NCBI RefSeq assembly: GCF_001592875.1 | Contig: NZ_LSOF01000003.1 | Location: 115,014 to 179,013, forward strand | Source of the DNA: Pseudomonas sp. BMS12 | GTDB lineage: Bacteria > Pseudomonadota > Gammaproteobacteria > Pseudomonadales > Pseudomonadaceae | Direction: 5' to 3' | DNA: 64,000 nt | Shown: positions 27,596 to 37,556 of the stretch, piece after piece | Layout of the letters: each line of letters starts with the position of its first letter | How positions within the stretch are numbered: position 1 is the first letter of the stretch | Position numbers and translations under genes: made by a program | Notes under the pieces: generated by a model | What the model saw: the letters and a program-made list of their open reading frames with translations, nothing else | Told to the model about the DNA's origin: nothing | Databases searched by the model: none

Positions 27596-29248
27596 TCAGG
27601 AAGGCAGGCCGGAAAGCAGCGGTTGGCGCATGCCGAACACCAGGAAGCGCGCCAGCTCGGCCAGCGGCAGCGGCTTGCTGATCAGATAGCCCTGCACCTG
27701 GTCGCAGCCGAACTGGCGCAGCAGGGCCAGTTGCTCGGCGCTTTCCACGCCTTCGGCCACCACCTCCAGGTGCAGGTTGTGCGCCAGGTTGATCATCGCC
27801 CGCACCAGCTGCCGATTCTCCGCGCGCTCGCCCATGCCGCCGACGAAACTCTTGTCGATCTTCAGCAGGGTGATCGGCAGGTTGTTCAGGTGCACGAAGG
27901 ACGAGAAGCCCGTGCCGAAATCGTCCAGGGAGAAGCGCACACCGAGCCGGCCGAGGGCCTGCATGGTCTGCTGCACCTGCTCGCTGCGGCGCATGACCGC
28001 GGTTTCCGTCAGTTCGAACTCCAGCCACTCGGCATCCACCCCGCGCTCTTCGATCAGGCGATTCAGGGTCGACAGCAGCTGGCTGTCCTGAAACTGGCGG
28101 AAGGACAGGTTGACCGCCATGTGCAGCGCCGGCAGGCCACGGCCACGCAGCCACTGCATGTCGCGCAGCGCACGGGAAATCACCCAGTAGCCGAGCGGCA
28201 CGATCAGCCCGCTCTCCTCGGCCAGCGGCACGAACTCGTCCGGGCCGAGCAGGCCGCGTTCGCCGTGGCGCCAGCGCACCAGCGCCTCAAGGCCGAGAAT
28301 GCGCCCGCTCTGCAGGCACAGCCGCGGCTGATAATGCAGCTCCAGTTCGTCGCGGCGCAGCGCCCGACGCAGTTCGGTTTCCAGGTCGGCCTTGTTGCGC
28401 GCACCACCATGGATGCGCTCGTCGTACAGGTGATAGGTGCAGCCCTGGGCCGCCTTGGCCTGCTGCATGGCGATGTGCGCGTGCCACAACAGCGGGTCGG
28501 CGCCCTCGCCGGCGCGCGCATGGGTCAGGCCCAGGCTGCAGCCGAGCAGCAGGCTCTCGCCATCCAGCCAGTACGGCTCGGACAGCGCCTCGACGATGCG
28601 CTCGGCCAGCCGCTCGGCACGCTGCGGGTCGCGGCGGGTGTCGAGGAGCAGGGCGAATTCGTCGCTGCCCAGGCGGGCCAGACTGTCGCCGGCTTCCAGC
28701 TGGGCCTTGAGACGCCCCACCACCTGCAGGATCAGGCGGTCGCCGGCCTGATAGCCGAGGGCGTCGTTGACGTGTTTGAAGTTGTCCAGGTCGAGGTGGC
28801 CGAGCGCCAGGCCGCGCCCCTGATATTCGGCCAGACGTCCGGCCAGCAACGCTTGAAAGCCCTGGCGATTGGCGATACCGGTCAGTGTGTCCTGCTCGGC
28901 CAGGCGCTGCAGCGTGCCCTGCAGGCGCGCGCGCTCACCGGCATAACGCAGGCAGCGGCGCAGTACATCCTCACCCAGCTGATCACGCACCAGCCAGTCA
29001 TAGGCATCGGCCGGTGCGGCAACGGGCTCTGCGTCGAGCAACAGCACCACCGGCAATGGGCAGCGCCCGGGCGCGGGCTGGCAGGCGGGGGTGGTCAGCA
29101 GCAGGCCCGGCACATCGTCGTCGAACAGACTGCTGGCGGCCTCCCAGGAGGGCGCAGTGATCAGCGGCCAGCCAATACCCAACGCGGCGAGTCGTGCACG
29201 CAGCAAAGCCGCCCACTCCGGCACTTCGGCCAGCAGGATCAGGCGCAT
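27596..29248 (-). CDS. GGDEF/EAL phosphodiesterase, ProE-like
   Basis: A 550-residue c-di-GMP protein. It has a receiver-like N-terminal domain (1-110), a GGDEF domain whose signature is GSDEF (194-198), and an EAL domain. The EAL catalytic set looks intact: EALVRW (Glu321), Asn380, FELTE (Glu412), LDDFGTG (Asp442, Asp443), Lys463 and AEGVES (Glu499). It matches ProE (PA5295), a phosphodiesterase limiting exopolysaccharide, in position and layout. I start at MRLILLAEVPEW; the frame is open another 174 bp. The gene is divergent from rep. Confidence 0.9.
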   Translation of the reverse strand: MRLILLAEVPEWAALLRARLAALGIGWPLITAPSWEAASSLFDDDVPGLLLTTPACQPAPGRCPLPVVLLLDAEPVAAPADAYDWLVRDQLGEDVLRRCLRYAGERARLQGTLQRLAEQDTLTGIANRQGFQALLAGRLAEYQGRGLALGHLDLDNFKHVNDALGYQAGDRLILQVVGRLKAQLEAGDSLARLGSDEFALLLDTRRDPQRAERLAERIVEALSEPYWLDGESLLLGCSLGLTHARAGEGADPLLWHAHIAMQQAKAAQGCTYHLYDERIHGGARNKADLETELRRALRRDELELHYQPRLCLQSGRILGLEALVRWRHGERGLLGPDEFVPLAEESGLIVPLGYWVISRALRDMQWLRGRGLPALHMAVNLSFRQFQDSQLLSTLNRLIEERGVDAEWLEFELTETAVMRRSEQVQQTMQALGRLGVRFSLDDFGTGFSSFVHLNNLPITLLKIDKSFVGGMGERAENRQLVRAMINLAHNLHLEVVAEGVESAEQLALLRQFGCDQVQGYLISKPLPLAELARFLVFGMRQPLLSGLPS

Positions 29249-29565
29249 GGGTTCAGCAAGCGCGGACAAATGAATTCCCCAAGGTCGACAAGACAGACTC
29301 ACCCCGTCTGCACGCACCGTTGCTCGGCGTTCTCTTTTCTGCCCCATCCCTGTGCAGGTTTTGCGCATCCTGCGGGAAAGGCATAGCAGCGGCAACCGGG
29401 GGGATACGGAACAATCGTACATGATCTTTTAAAATAGTGACTTAGCACACATTCCTTATGTTTTTTATTGGGAACTGCCCGTGTCGTACAGCGGTCGGGC
29501 AGCGTCCCGCAAGCGTCTGCCGGCTGCTAGAATGCCGCCTCTTTTTCCTGATCAATTCCTTTGCC
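29249..29565. other. 317-bp divergent region between proE and rep
   Basis: No gene seen. The middle (29430-29470) is unusually AT-rich for this window and could house promoters for both genes. A -10-like tagaat at 29528-29533 precedes rep, but has no good -35 partner. I find no clear inverted repeats. Confidence 0.45.
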
Positions 29566-31578
29566 ATGTCCCGACTCAATCCTCGGCAGCAAGAGGCCGT
29601 GAACTACGTCGGCGGCCCACTATTGGTGCTCGCCGGCGCCGGCTCCGGCAAAACCAGCGTGATCACGCGCAAGATCGCCCACCTGGTGCAGAACTGCGGC
29701 ATTCAGGCCCGCCACATCGTTGCCATGACCTTCACCAACAAGGCCGCGCGGGAGATGAAGGAGCGCGTCGGCACGCTGCTCAAGGGCGCCGAAGCCCGCG
29801 GTCTGACCGTATCCACCTTCCACAACCTGGGCATGAACATCATCCGCAAGGAATATGCGGCGCTGGGCTACAAGCCGGGCTTCTCGATCTTCGACGACGG
29901 CGACATCAAGGCCCTGCTGACCGACATCATGCAGAAGGAATACGCCGGCGATGATGGCGCCGACGAGATCAAGAACTACATCGACAGCTGGAAAAACGAC
30001 CTGATCCTGCCCGACGAGGCACTGGCGGGCGCGCGCAATCCCAAGGAGCAGACCGCCGCAGTGGTCTACCTGCACTATCAGCGCACGCTCAAGGCGTACA
30101 ACGCGGTGGATTTCAACGACCTCATCCTGCTGCCGGTAAAGCTGTTCCAGGAGCACAAGGACATCCTGGAGAAGTGGCAGAACCGCATCCGCTACCTGCT
30201 GGTCGACGAGTACCAGGACACCAACGCCAGCCAGTACCTGCTGGTGAAGTTGCTGGTGGGCATGCGCAACCAGTTCACCGTGGTCGGTGACGACGATCAG
30301 TCGATCTACGCCTGGCGCGGCGCGCGCCCGGAAAACCTGATGCTGCTGAAAGAGGACTACCCCTCGCTGAAGGTGGTGATGCTGGAGCAGAACTACCGTT
30401 CCACCAGTCGCATCTTGAAATGCGCCAACATCCTCATCGCCAACAACCCGCACGTGTTCGAGAAGCAGCTGTGGTCGGAGATGGGCACGGGCGACGAGAT
30501 CCGCGTGATTCGCACCCGCAACGAAGATGCCGAGTGCGAGCGCGTGGCCCTGGAAATCCTCACCGAGCATCTGCGCACCGAGCGCCCGTACAGCGACTTC
30601 GCCATCCTCTACCGGGGCAACTACCAGGCCAAGCTGATGGAGCTGAAACTGCAGCACCACCAGATTCCCTATCGCCTGTCCGGCGGCACCAGCTTCTTCG
30701 CCCGCCAGGAGGTGAAGGACCTGATGAGCTACTTCCGCCTGCTGGTCAATCCGGACGACGACAACGCCTACCTGCGGGTGATCAACGTGCCACGCCGCGA
30801 GATCGGCTCGACCACGCTGGAGAAGCTCGGCAACTACGCCAGCGAGCGGGGTGTCAGCATGTACGCCGCCAGCGACGAGCTGGGCCTGGGCGAACAGCTC
30901 GACAGCCGCTACACGGAGCGCCTGTCGCGCTTCAAGCGCTACATGGACAAGATTCGCGAACAGTGTGCCGGCAACGACCCGATCGGCGCCATTCGCAGCA
31001 TGATCATGGACATCGACTACGAAAACTGGCTGCGACAGAACGCCTCCAGCGACAAGGTTGCCGACGCACGCATGGGCAACGTCTGGTTCCTCGTCGAGGC
31101 GCTGAAGAACACCCTCGACAAGGACGAAGAGGGTGACATGACCATCGAGGACGCCATCGGCAAGCTGGTCCTGCGCGACATGCTGGAACGCCAGCAGGAG
31201 GAAGAGGAAGGCGCCGAGGGCGTGCAGATGATGACCATGCACGCCTCCAAGGGCCTGGAGTTCCCCTCGGTGTACATCATCGGTTTCGAGGAGGAGATCC
31301 TCCCGCACCGCTCCAGCATCGAGTCCGATACCATCGAGGAAGAACGGCGCCTGGCCTACGTCGGCATCACCCGCGCCAAACGCAACCTGGCGCTGACCTT
31401 CGCCGCCAAGCGCAAGCAGTACGGTGAGATCATCGACTGCACGCCGAGCCGCTTCCTCGACGAACTGCCGCCGGAAGACCTGGTCTGGGAAGGCCAGGAA
31501 GACACCCCCGTGGAGGTCAAGGCCGCCCGGGGCAACGATGCACTGGCCAACATGCGTGCCATGCTGAAAAAATCCTGA
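29566..31578 (+). CDS. rep: ATP-dependent DNA helicase Rep
   Basis: A 670-residue superfamily 1A 3'-5' helicase that clears proteins ahead of replication forks and aids restart. Motif I is LAGAGSGKT (22-30), motif II VDEYQDT (about 213-219), motif III DDDQSIYAWRGA, motif IV LEQNYRST, motif V TMHASKGLEFPSVY, and motif VI AYVGITRAKRNL. I use the ATG at 29566 (MSRLNPRQQEAVNYVGGP), which matches Rep N-termini and length; the frame is open further upstream. Length and motifs favour Rep over UvrD. A long minus-strand open frame opposite it is a shadow. Confidence 0.97.
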   Translation: MSRLNPRQQEAVNYVGGPLLVLAGAGSGKTSVITRKIAHLVQNCGIQARHIVAMTFTNKAAREMKERVGTLLKGAEARGLTVSTFHNLGMNIIRKEYAALGYKPGFSIFDDGDIKALLTDIMQKEYAGDDGADEIKNYIDSWKNDLILPDEALAGARNPKEQTAAVVYLHYQRTLKAYNAVDFNDLILLPVKLFQEHKDILEKWQNRIRYLLVDEYQDTNASQYLLVKLLVGMRNQFTVVGDDDQSIYAWRGARPENLMLLKEDYPSLKVVMLEQNYRSTSRILKCANILIANNPHVFEKQLWSEMGTGDEIRVIRTRNEDAECERVALEILTEHLRTERPYSDFAILYRGNYQAKLMELKLQHHQIPYRLSGGTSFFARQEVKDLMSYFRLLVNPDDDNAYLRVINVPRREIGSTTLEKLGNYASERGVSMYAASDELGLGEQLDSRYTERLSRFKRYMDKIREQCAGNDPIGAIRSMIMDIDYENWLRQNASSDKVADARMGNVWFLVEALKNTLDKDEEGDMTIEDAIGKLVLRDMLERQQEEEEGAEGVQMMTMHASKGLEFPSVYIIGFEEEILPHRSSIESDTIEEERRLAYVGITRAKRNLALTFAAKRKQYGEIIDCTPSRFLDELPPEDLVWEGQEDTPVEVKAARGNDALANMRAMLKKS

Positions 31579-32184
<606 letters not shown>

Positions 32185-32192
32185 GAAACGAC

Positions 32193-32214
32193 AAAGCCGC
32201 CCGAGGGCGGCTTT
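32193..32214. terminator. Bidirectional terminator between xpt and cytochrome c5 gene
   Basis: Stem aaagccgcc/ggcggcttt around a cgag loop. The T tracts are short (three), but position between convergent genes supports it. Confidence 0.75.
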
Positions 32215-32238
32215 GCAATCAATCCAGGTCGGCGTCTA

Positions 32239-32661
32239 TCAGAGGCCGGACATCTTCTGGATAGCGGACTTCAGCTCGTCATCCGAGCAGTCGGCGCAGG
32301 TGCCTTTCGGCGGCATGGCGTTGATACCGGAGATAGCCTTGGCCAGCAGACCATCGAGGCCACCCTGCTCGTCGGCGCGCTTCTTCCACTCGGCACTGTC
32401 ACCGATCTTCGGCGCACCCAGCACACCGGCGCTATGGCAGGCACCACAGTGGCCGGCAATGATGTCGTCAGCCGACTTCGCGCCACCACCAGCAGCTACG
32501 GCAACGGCACCGACGCCTTTGCATTCCTCACCCTGGATGCAGACCTCACCCACCGGCTTGATGCGCTCGGCGATTTCTTCGTTGGTCGCAGCCTGAGCGC
32601 TCACAGCCCACAGGGCCAATACGGCAGCTTGAGCCGCCAGGATCTTTTTGATCAGATTCAC
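32239..32661 (-). CDS. cycB: Cytochrome c5
   Basis: A 140-residue periplasmic or membrane-associated monohaem cytochrome. Signal peptide 1-24 ends SAQA. The haem motif is CGACH (72-76), Met116 in NAMPPKG is the likely sixth ligand, and a second pair, Cys122 and Cys125 in GTCADC, matches the disulfide of c5-type cytochromes. An additional Cys pair (41, 47) lies in the N-terminal extension. It passes electrons in aerobic respiration; exact partners are not evident. The gene stands alone between xpt and pauR. Confidence 0.93.
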   Translation of the reverse strand: MNLIKKILAAQAAVLALWAVSAQAATNEEIAERIKPVGEVCIQGEECKGVGAVAVAAGGGAKSADDIIAGHCGACHSAGVLGAPKIGDSAEWKKRADEQGGLDGLLAKAISGINAMPPKGTCADCSDDELKSAIQKMSGL

Positions 32662-32763
32662 GGTACACCCTCATTGGCTAGACACGCCCGCGGCCACGGT
32701 TTCGCAGGCGGGCGCCAGTATAACGGTTAGACCCGCCGGCCGGAACAACCCAACTTGTCGCAG

Positions 32764-32795
32764 GGGCATTGACCATGCAGGCATGGCCAATGCCC
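32764..32795 (-). terminator. Long hairpin after pauR
   Basis: A 15-bp stem with one mismatch: gggcattg, then ccatgc, against gcatgg and caatgccc, with a 2-base loop, 5 bp beyond the pauR stop. No T tract follows, so it may be a transcript-stabilising structure or a weak terminator. Confidence 0.5.
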
Positions 32796-32800
32796 GCGCC

Positions 32801-33349
32801 TTAGAAGTTGGCCGGCGTGGTGGCGCTGATAAGGCGCGCCGGACGGTCGAACGGATTGCGGAAGCGATGCGGCTTGGTACTGTCGAAGTAGTAGCTGTCG
32901 CCCGGTTCGAGCACGAACACCTCGGTGCCCACGGTCAGCTCGAGGCGACCATCGACCAGCATGCCGGCCTCTTCGCCATCGTGATTGAGCATCTCGTCAC
33001 CAGTATCGGTGCCAGGCGGATAGGTTTCGTCGAGGAAGGTGATGGCCCGGCTTGGGTGCGCCTTGCCAATCAGCTTCATGGTCACGGCACCGCTGGAAAG
33101 GTCGGTCAGTTCGTTGGCCCGATACACCACCTGGGTCTGGCTATCCTGCTCCATATCGAGGGAGAAGAATTCCACCAGCGACATGGGAATGCCGCCGAGC
33201 ACCTTTTTCAACGAACTGATCGAGGGGCTTACGCTGTTCTTCTCGATCATCGAAATGGTGCTGTTGGTGACGCCCGCCCGCTTGGCGAGTTCACGCTGGG
33301 AAAGGCCTTTGAGTTTGCGTATAGATTGCAGTCGAACACCGACGTCCAA
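32801..33349 (-). CDS. pauR: Polyamine-catabolism repressor PauR (XRE-cupin)
   Basis: A 182-residue regulator: N-terminal XRE helix-turn-helix (GVRLQSIRKLKGLSQREL, AGVTNSTISMIEKN), and a C-terminal cupin effector domain with VFVLEPGDSYYFDSTKPHRF. It matches PauR of P. aeruginosa, which represses gamma-glutamyl polyamine genes until putrescine or cadaverine binds, and resembles E. coli PuuR. I infer a TTG start at 33349 because aggagg lies 9 bases upstream, and the conserved sequence begins there; no ATG is available. It follows dadX by 104 bp on the same strand. Confidence 0.92.
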   Translation of the reverse strand: MDVGVRLQSIRKLKGLSQRELAKRAGVTNSTISMIEKNSVSPSISSLKKVLGGIPMSLVEFFSLDMEQDSQTQVVYRANELTDLSSGAVTMKLIGKAHPSRAITFLDETYPPGTDTGDEMLNHDGEEAGMLVDGRLELTVGTEVFVLEPGDSYYFDSTKPHRFRNPFDRPARLISATTPANF

Positions 33350-33453
33350 TGCGGGGATCCTCCTTGGGAACGGGCACGGTTGGATCGCCGTATCATGGCA
33401 ACAGTGTTCAGTATTTACAACACAACGTCCGCAAATCCCTTGCAGACGCACTG

Positions 33454-34527
33454 TCAGCCCCCGGAATAGAGCCTCGGCACCCGCTTCAGATTGCAGAACA
33501 GCTGGTACGGAATACTGCCGCAACCATAGGCCACCTCACTGGCCAGCACATCGCGCCCCCACAATTCGACCCGGCTGCCGAGGCCGGCGCGGGGCAGATC
33601 GGTGAGGTCGACGGTCAGCATATCCATGGATACCCGGCCGATCAGGCGGGTCGGTTGGCCATCGACCAGCACCGGCGTACCGGTAGCCGCATGCCGTGGG
33701 TAGCCGTCGGCATAGCCCATGGCGACCACGCCGACGCGGGTCGGCCGCTCGGCCACGAAACGCGCGCCATACCCCACCGGCTCACCGGCCGGCAGCTCGC
33801 GCACGCTGATGATCTTCGACTCCAGGGTCATCACCGGCTTGAGCCGCGCGGCCTGCTCCTGCGTCTGCTCGAACGGCGTGGCGCCGTACAGCATGATCCC
33901 CGGGCGCACCCAGTCGCTCGGTATCTCGGGCCAACCGAGAATGGCCGGCGAGTTACGCAGGCTGATCTCCGTCTGCAGGTCGCCACGCGCCTGCTGGAAC
34001 AGCGCCAGCTGCTCGGCGCTGCGCGGGCAATCCAGCTCGTCGGCGCGGGCGAAATGGCTCATCAGCACCAGTTTGTCGACCTTGCCGCTGGCCAGCAGGC
34101 GCTGCTGGGCGTCACGGTACTCGGCCGGATGCAGGCCAACCCGGTGCATGCCCGAGTCCAGTTTCAGCCAGACCCTGAGCGGCCGGGCAATCCGAGCCTG
34201 CTCGATGGCCTCGACCTGCCAGGCCGAATGCACCACGCACCACAGCTGGTGCTGGTCGATCAGGCTCAGCTCGGCCGCCTCGAAGAAACCTTCGAGCAGC
34301 AGGATCGGCTGGCGGATGCCGGCATAGCGCAGCTCCAGCGCCTCTTCGATGCAGGCCACGGCGAAGCCGTCGGCTTCTGCCTCCAGCGCCTGGGCACAGC
34401 GCACGGCGCCGTGACCATAGGCATCGGCCTTGACCACCGCCAGAGCCTTGGCTCCGCTGAGTTCGCGGGCCAGCCGGTAGTTGTGGCGCAGGGCATTGAG
34501 GTCGATCAGGGCACGAGCAGGACGCAT
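33454..34527 (-). CDS. dadX: Alanine racemase, catabolic
   Basis: A 357-residue PLP enzyme interconverting L- and D-alanine. The PLP lysine is Lys33 in [30 protein letters not shown] holds the catalytic tyrosine region, followed by YADGYPR. The start [17 protein letters not shown] fits the family. It lies downstream of dadA and a RidA-like gene. The context indicates the catabolic DadX, feeding D-alanine to DadA, rather than the cell-wall Alr. A terminator between ridA and dadX suggests partial uncoupling from the dadA transcript. Confidence 0.94.
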   Translation of the reverse strand: MRPARALIDLNALRHNYRLARELSGAKALAVVKADAYGHGAVRCAQALEAEADGFAVACIEEALELRYAGIRQPILLLEGFFEAAELSLIDQHQLWCVVHSAWQVEAIEQARIARPLRVWLKLDSGMHRVGLHPAEYRDAQQRLLASGKVDKLVLMSHFARADELDCPRSAEQLALFQQARGDLQTEISLRNSPAILGWPEIPSDWVRPGIMLYGATPFEQTQEQAARLKPVMTLESKIISVRELPAGEPVGYGARFVAERPTRVGVVAMGYADGYPRHAATGTPVLVDGQPTRLIGRVSMDMLTVDLTDLPRAGLGSRVELWGRDVLASEVAYGCGSIPYQLFCNLKRVPRLYSGG

Positions 34528-34548
34528 AGCGAGAGCTTCTTTCAAGGC

Positions 34549-34575
34549 AAAAAAAGCCCGGCGGGGTGGCCGGGC
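34549..34575 (-). terminator. Terminator between dadA-rid unit and dadX
   Basis: On the minus strand: gcccggc paired with gccgggc around a 6-base loop, followed by seven T. It lies only 12 bp after the rid stop and 22 bp before the dadX start, so dadX depends on read-through or its own promoter. Confidence 0.88.
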
Positions 34576-34586
34576 AAACGGGATGT

Positions 34587-34940
34587 TCAGTGTTGCGCGG
34601 CGACGACCATCATCTCGACCAGCACGCGCGGGTCGTACAGCTTGGCCTCGACGCAAGCGCGCACCGGCGCAGCGCCTTCGCTGACCCAGGCGTCATACAC
34701 CTCGTTGAGGCCGGCGTAATCGGCGGCCATGTCCTTGAGGTAGATGGTCACCGAGAGAATCTTCGACTTGTCGCTGCCGGCCTCGGCCAGGAAGCGGTCG
34801 ATATTGGCCAGGGTCTGCCGGGTCTGCTCACGGATGTCGCCGTCGTAATCGTCAGCCAGCTGACCGGCCAGGTGGATGGTGCCGTTGTGGATGACGATTT
34901 CGCTGAAGCGCTTCTCAGTGCGCAGGCGCTGGATGGACAT
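34587..34940 (-). CDS. RidA family protein linked to dadA
   Basis: A 117-residue RidA/YjgF-type protein. RidA enzymes hydrolyse reactive imine/enamine intermediates such as those released by amino-acid oxidation. The motif [20 protein letters not shown] contains the arginine (RxCV) needed for deaminase activity in RidA. DadA generates 2-iminopropanoate from D-alanine, so a role in clearing it is likely. Its ATG lies 26 bp inside dadA, so the two are probably translationally coupled. It differs from the canonical 126-residue RidA encoded after spoT. Confidence 0.9.
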   Translation of the reverse strand: MSIQRLRTEKRFSEIVIHNGTIHLAGQLADDYDGDIREQTRQTLANIDRFLAEAGSDKSKILSVTIYLKDMAADYAGLNEVYDAWVSEGAAPVRACVEAKLYDPRVLVEMMVVAAQH

Positions 34941-36213
34941 GCTTGTGGGTCTCCTTGGTCTTGCCGTAACGGGAAATATCCAGGCCTTCGGCGCTGATCT
35001 GCGGGCGCTTCTTGGCCATCAGATCGGCGAGCAGGCGGCCGGAGCCGCAGGCCATGGTCCAGCCAAGGGTACCGTGCCCGGTGTTGAGGAACAGGTTGCG
35101 GTAGCTGGTGCCACCGACGATCGGCGTACCATCCGGGGTGGCCGGACGCAGACCGGTCCAGAACTCGGCCTGCTGCAGATCGCCACCCTCGGGGTAGAGA
35201 TCTGCGGTGATCATTTCCAGGGTGGCACGCCGGGCCGGGTTGAGGCTCAGGTCGAAACCGGCGATCTCGGCCATGCCGCCGACGCGGATGCGATTGTCGA
35301 AGCGGGTGATGGCGACCTTGTAGGTCTCGTCGAGAATGGTCGAGCTCGGCGCCATCGCCGCGTTGCGGATCGGTACGGTCAGCGAATAGCCCTTGAGCGG
35401 GTAGACGGGAGCCTTGATACCCAGCGGCTTAAGCAGTTGCGGGCTGTAGCTGCCGAGGGCCAGCACGTAGCGATCGGCACTTTCAAGCTTGCCGTCGATC
35501 CACACGCCGTTGATGCGATCACCGGCAGCATCCAGACGCTGGATGTTCTGCCCGAAGCGGAACTCGACGCCGAGCGCCTTGGCCATCTCGGCCAGCTTGG
35601 TGGTGAACATCTGGCAGTCGCCGGTCTGATCGTTGGGCAGGCGCAGGGCACCGGCCAGCTTGTGCTTGACGCCAGCCAGGGCCGGCTCGACGCGGGCGAT
35701 GGCGTCGCGATCGAGCAGTTCGAAGGGCACACCGGAGGCCTCCAGCACGGCGATGTCCTTGGCGGCGGCATCGACCTGGGCCTGGGTGCGGAACAACTGG
35801 GTAGTGCCGAGCTGGCGGCCTTCATAGGCGATGCCTGTCTCGGCACGCAGCTCGTCGAGGCAGTCGCGGCTGTACTCGGACAGACGCACCATGCGCTCCT
35901 TGTTCACCGCGTAGCGGGCGGCGGTGCAGTTGCGCAGCATCTGCGCCATCCACAGGTACTGATCGACATCGGCGGTGGCCTTGATCGCCAGCGGCGCGTG
36001 CTTCTGCAGCAGCCACTTGATGGCTTTCAGCGGCACGCCCGGGGCAGCCCAGGGCGAGGCATAGCCGGGGGAGACCTGGCCGGCATTGGCGAAACTGGTT
36101 TCCAGGGCCGGGCCGTTCTGGCGGTCGACCACGACCACTTCGAAGCCGGCGCGAGCCAGATAGTAGGCGCTGGCGGTGCCGATCACGCCGCTGCCGAGAA
36201 CCAGAACACGCAT
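34915..36213 (-). CDS. dadA: D-amino acid dehydrogenase small subunit
   Basis: A 432-residue FAD enzyme at the inner membrane oxidising D-alanine and other D-amino acids to 2-oxoacids and passing electrons to the respiratory chain. The N-terminal dinucleotide-binding motif is [20 protein letters not shown] (about 4-23), followed by [20 protein letters not shown], typical of DadA. The C-terminal [16 protein letters not shown] closes the FAD site. A ggag precedes the ATG. It heads a dadA-rid-(dadX) unit divergent from an Lrp-type gene, which in Pseudomonas controls it. Confidence 0.96.
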   Translation of the reverse strand: MRVLVLGSGVIGTASAYYLARAGFEVVVVDRQNGPALETSFANAGQVSPGYASPWAAPGVPLKAIKWLLQKHAPLAIKATADVDQYLWMAQMLRNCTAARYAVNKERMVRLSEYSRDCLDELRAETGIAYEGRQLGTTQLFRTQAQVDAAAKDIAVLEASGVPFELLDRDAIARVEPALAGVKHKLAGALRLPNDQTGDCQMFTTKLAEMAKALGVEFRFGQNIQRLDAAGDRINGVWIDGKLESADRYVLALGSYSPQLLKPLGIKAPVYPLKGYSLTVPIRNAAMAPSSTILDETYKVAITRFDNRIRVGGMAEIAGFDLSLNPARRATLEMITADLYPEGGDLQQAEFWTGLRPATPDGTPIVGGTSYRNLFLNTGHGTLGWTMACGSGRLLADLMAKKRPQISAEGLDISRYGKTKETHKHVHPAPAH

Positions 36214-36534
36214 CTTTGCCTCCCCGCTGCGGGCGAGCCCACGAGCGTTTGTTATTTTGACCAGAGATGGGTGAAGTATAGGAATTCGTCAGCAGAGATA
36301 TTCACTATATAAATGTCGAGTTTCGGCGTTTGCTCTTGATATAGGGCCATTTAACAGGAGCCATGCAGACGATATGGCTGCATTATTGCTAATTAGCCAG
36401 TGGATTATCCCGCCAATGATAGACCAAGGCACACTGACGGACGGCGCCAAACCGTCACAGTGATTTACGCTGGTCAGCTCGCTATATTTGCCGACGAATC
36501 AGGGCGTTTAGCCCGTCGAACCGAGAGATTTCCC
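36214..36534. other. 321-bp divergent control region dadA/dadR
   Basis: No gene seen. AT-rich tracts at about 36290-36400 contrast with the surrounding sequence and suit Lrp-type binding and two promoters. A tatact -10-like hexamer on the minus strand (36275-36280) precedes dadA; no good -35 is seen. Exact operators cannot be fixed by eye. Confidence 0.5.
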
Positions 36535-37023
36535 ATGCGCACCCAACATCAGAGCCGCCGCGAGCTGGACAAGATCGACCGCAATATCCTGCGCATCCTG
36601 CAGGAAGACGGGCGCATCAGCTTCACCGAGCTGGGCGAGCGAGTCGGTCTGTCGACCACCCCTTGCACCGAGCGCGTGCGCCGGCTGGAGCGCGAAGGGA
36701 TCATCATGGGCTACCACGCCCGCCTCAATCCTCAGCAGCTCAAGGCCAGCCTGCTGGTATTCGTCGAGATCAGCCTGGACTACAAATCCGGCGATACCTT
36801 CGAGGAGTTCCGCCGCGCCGTGCTCAAGCTGCCCCATGTACTCGAATGCCACCTAGTCAGCGGCGACTTCGACTATCTGGTGAAAGCGCGCATCAACGAG
36901 ATGGCCAGCTACCGCAAGCTGCTCGGCGACATCCTGCTCAAGCTGCCGCATGTGCGCGAGTCGAAGTCCTACATCGTCATGGAAGAGGTCAAGGAGTCGC
37001 TGACCCTACCGATCCCCGAGTGA
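36535..37023 (+). CDS. dadR: Lrp/AsnC family regulator of alanine catabolism
   Basis: A 162-residue leucine-responsive regulator. The N-terminal helix-turn-helix is LDKIDRNILRILQEDGRISFTEL followed by GLSTTPCTERVRRLEREGII. The C-terminal RAM domain contains FVEISLDYKSGDTFEEF and HLVSGDFDYLVKARI. It is divergent from dadA, the arrangement of DadR/Lrp that activates the dad operon in response to L-alanine in P. aeruginosa. Whether it is also the global Lrp of this organism is unknown. I start at MRTQHQSRRELDKID, from which Lrp homology begins. Confidence 0.92.
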   Translation: MRTQHQSRRELDKIDRNILRILQEDGRISFTELGERVGLSTTPCTERVRRLEREGIIMGYHARLNPQQLKASLLVFVEISLDYKSGDTFEEFRRAVLKLPHVLECHLVSGDFDYLVKARINEMASYRKLLGDILLKLPHVRESKSYIVMEEVKESLTLPIPE

Positions 37024-37063
37024 GCCGGCGACACCACCGCTTGCGTGGGAGTTGCTGCGCCGC

Positions 37064-37417
37064 CTACACCAGGCGCTGGCGAGTGCTGGCGATCAGTTGA
37101 TGGATCTGCCGCTCGACCTGCGGTTCGATCGGCGTCTCCGGTGCTTGCCCGCGCGGGCACGGCAGGCTGGGGGTAGTACCGAACAGGCGGCAGATCAGCG
37201 GGCGCTGGTCATACACCGTGCAGCCCTGCGGGCCGAGGTGTACGCAATTGAACTCGGCCAGCGCCGCATCGTGCTCGGCATCACTCCTGTGCGGCAGGCG
37301 TGCCAGCTCCTCGGAGGAAGCCGTGACCGGACCGCAACAATCATGGCAACCCGGCACACAGGCGAAGCCGGGGATCTGCCGGCGCAGCTGGTCGATCTTG
37401 CGATTGGTACAGTCCAT
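37064..37417 (-). CDS. YkgJ family cysteine-cluster protein
   Basis: A 117-residue cytoplasmic protein with the YkgJ cysteine pattern: ACVPGCHDCCGPV, then FNCVHLGPQGCTVYDQRPLICRLF. These cysteines probably bind zinc or an Fe-S cluster; the family function is unknown. It sits between dadR (convergent) and a divergent oxidase gene. An eight-C homopolymer lies in the upstream gap at 37480-37487. Confidence 0.88.
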   Translation of the reverse strand: MDCTNRKIDQLRRQIPGFACVPGCHDCCGPVTASSEELARLPHRSDAEHDAALAEFNCVHLGPQGCTVYDQRPLICRLFGTTPSLPCPRGQAPETPIEPQVERQIHQLIASTRQRLV

Positions 37418-37556
37418 CGATGGCCCCGAGAGTGAATCCGCGCAGTGTAGCCGGCGAGCGGTGAAAACAGTTTTTCCCGCCCCCCCCTTGGCGAGGCGAG
37501 CGACACACGCTTATCCTGCGTCAAATTTTAACAACACTTAAATCAGGATTTCGCAC

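Noticed and set aside
37480..37487. Eight-C homopolymer as a phase-variable promoter
   Set aside because: A single modest run in a 139-bp gap with no sign of placement between -35 and -10 boxes.
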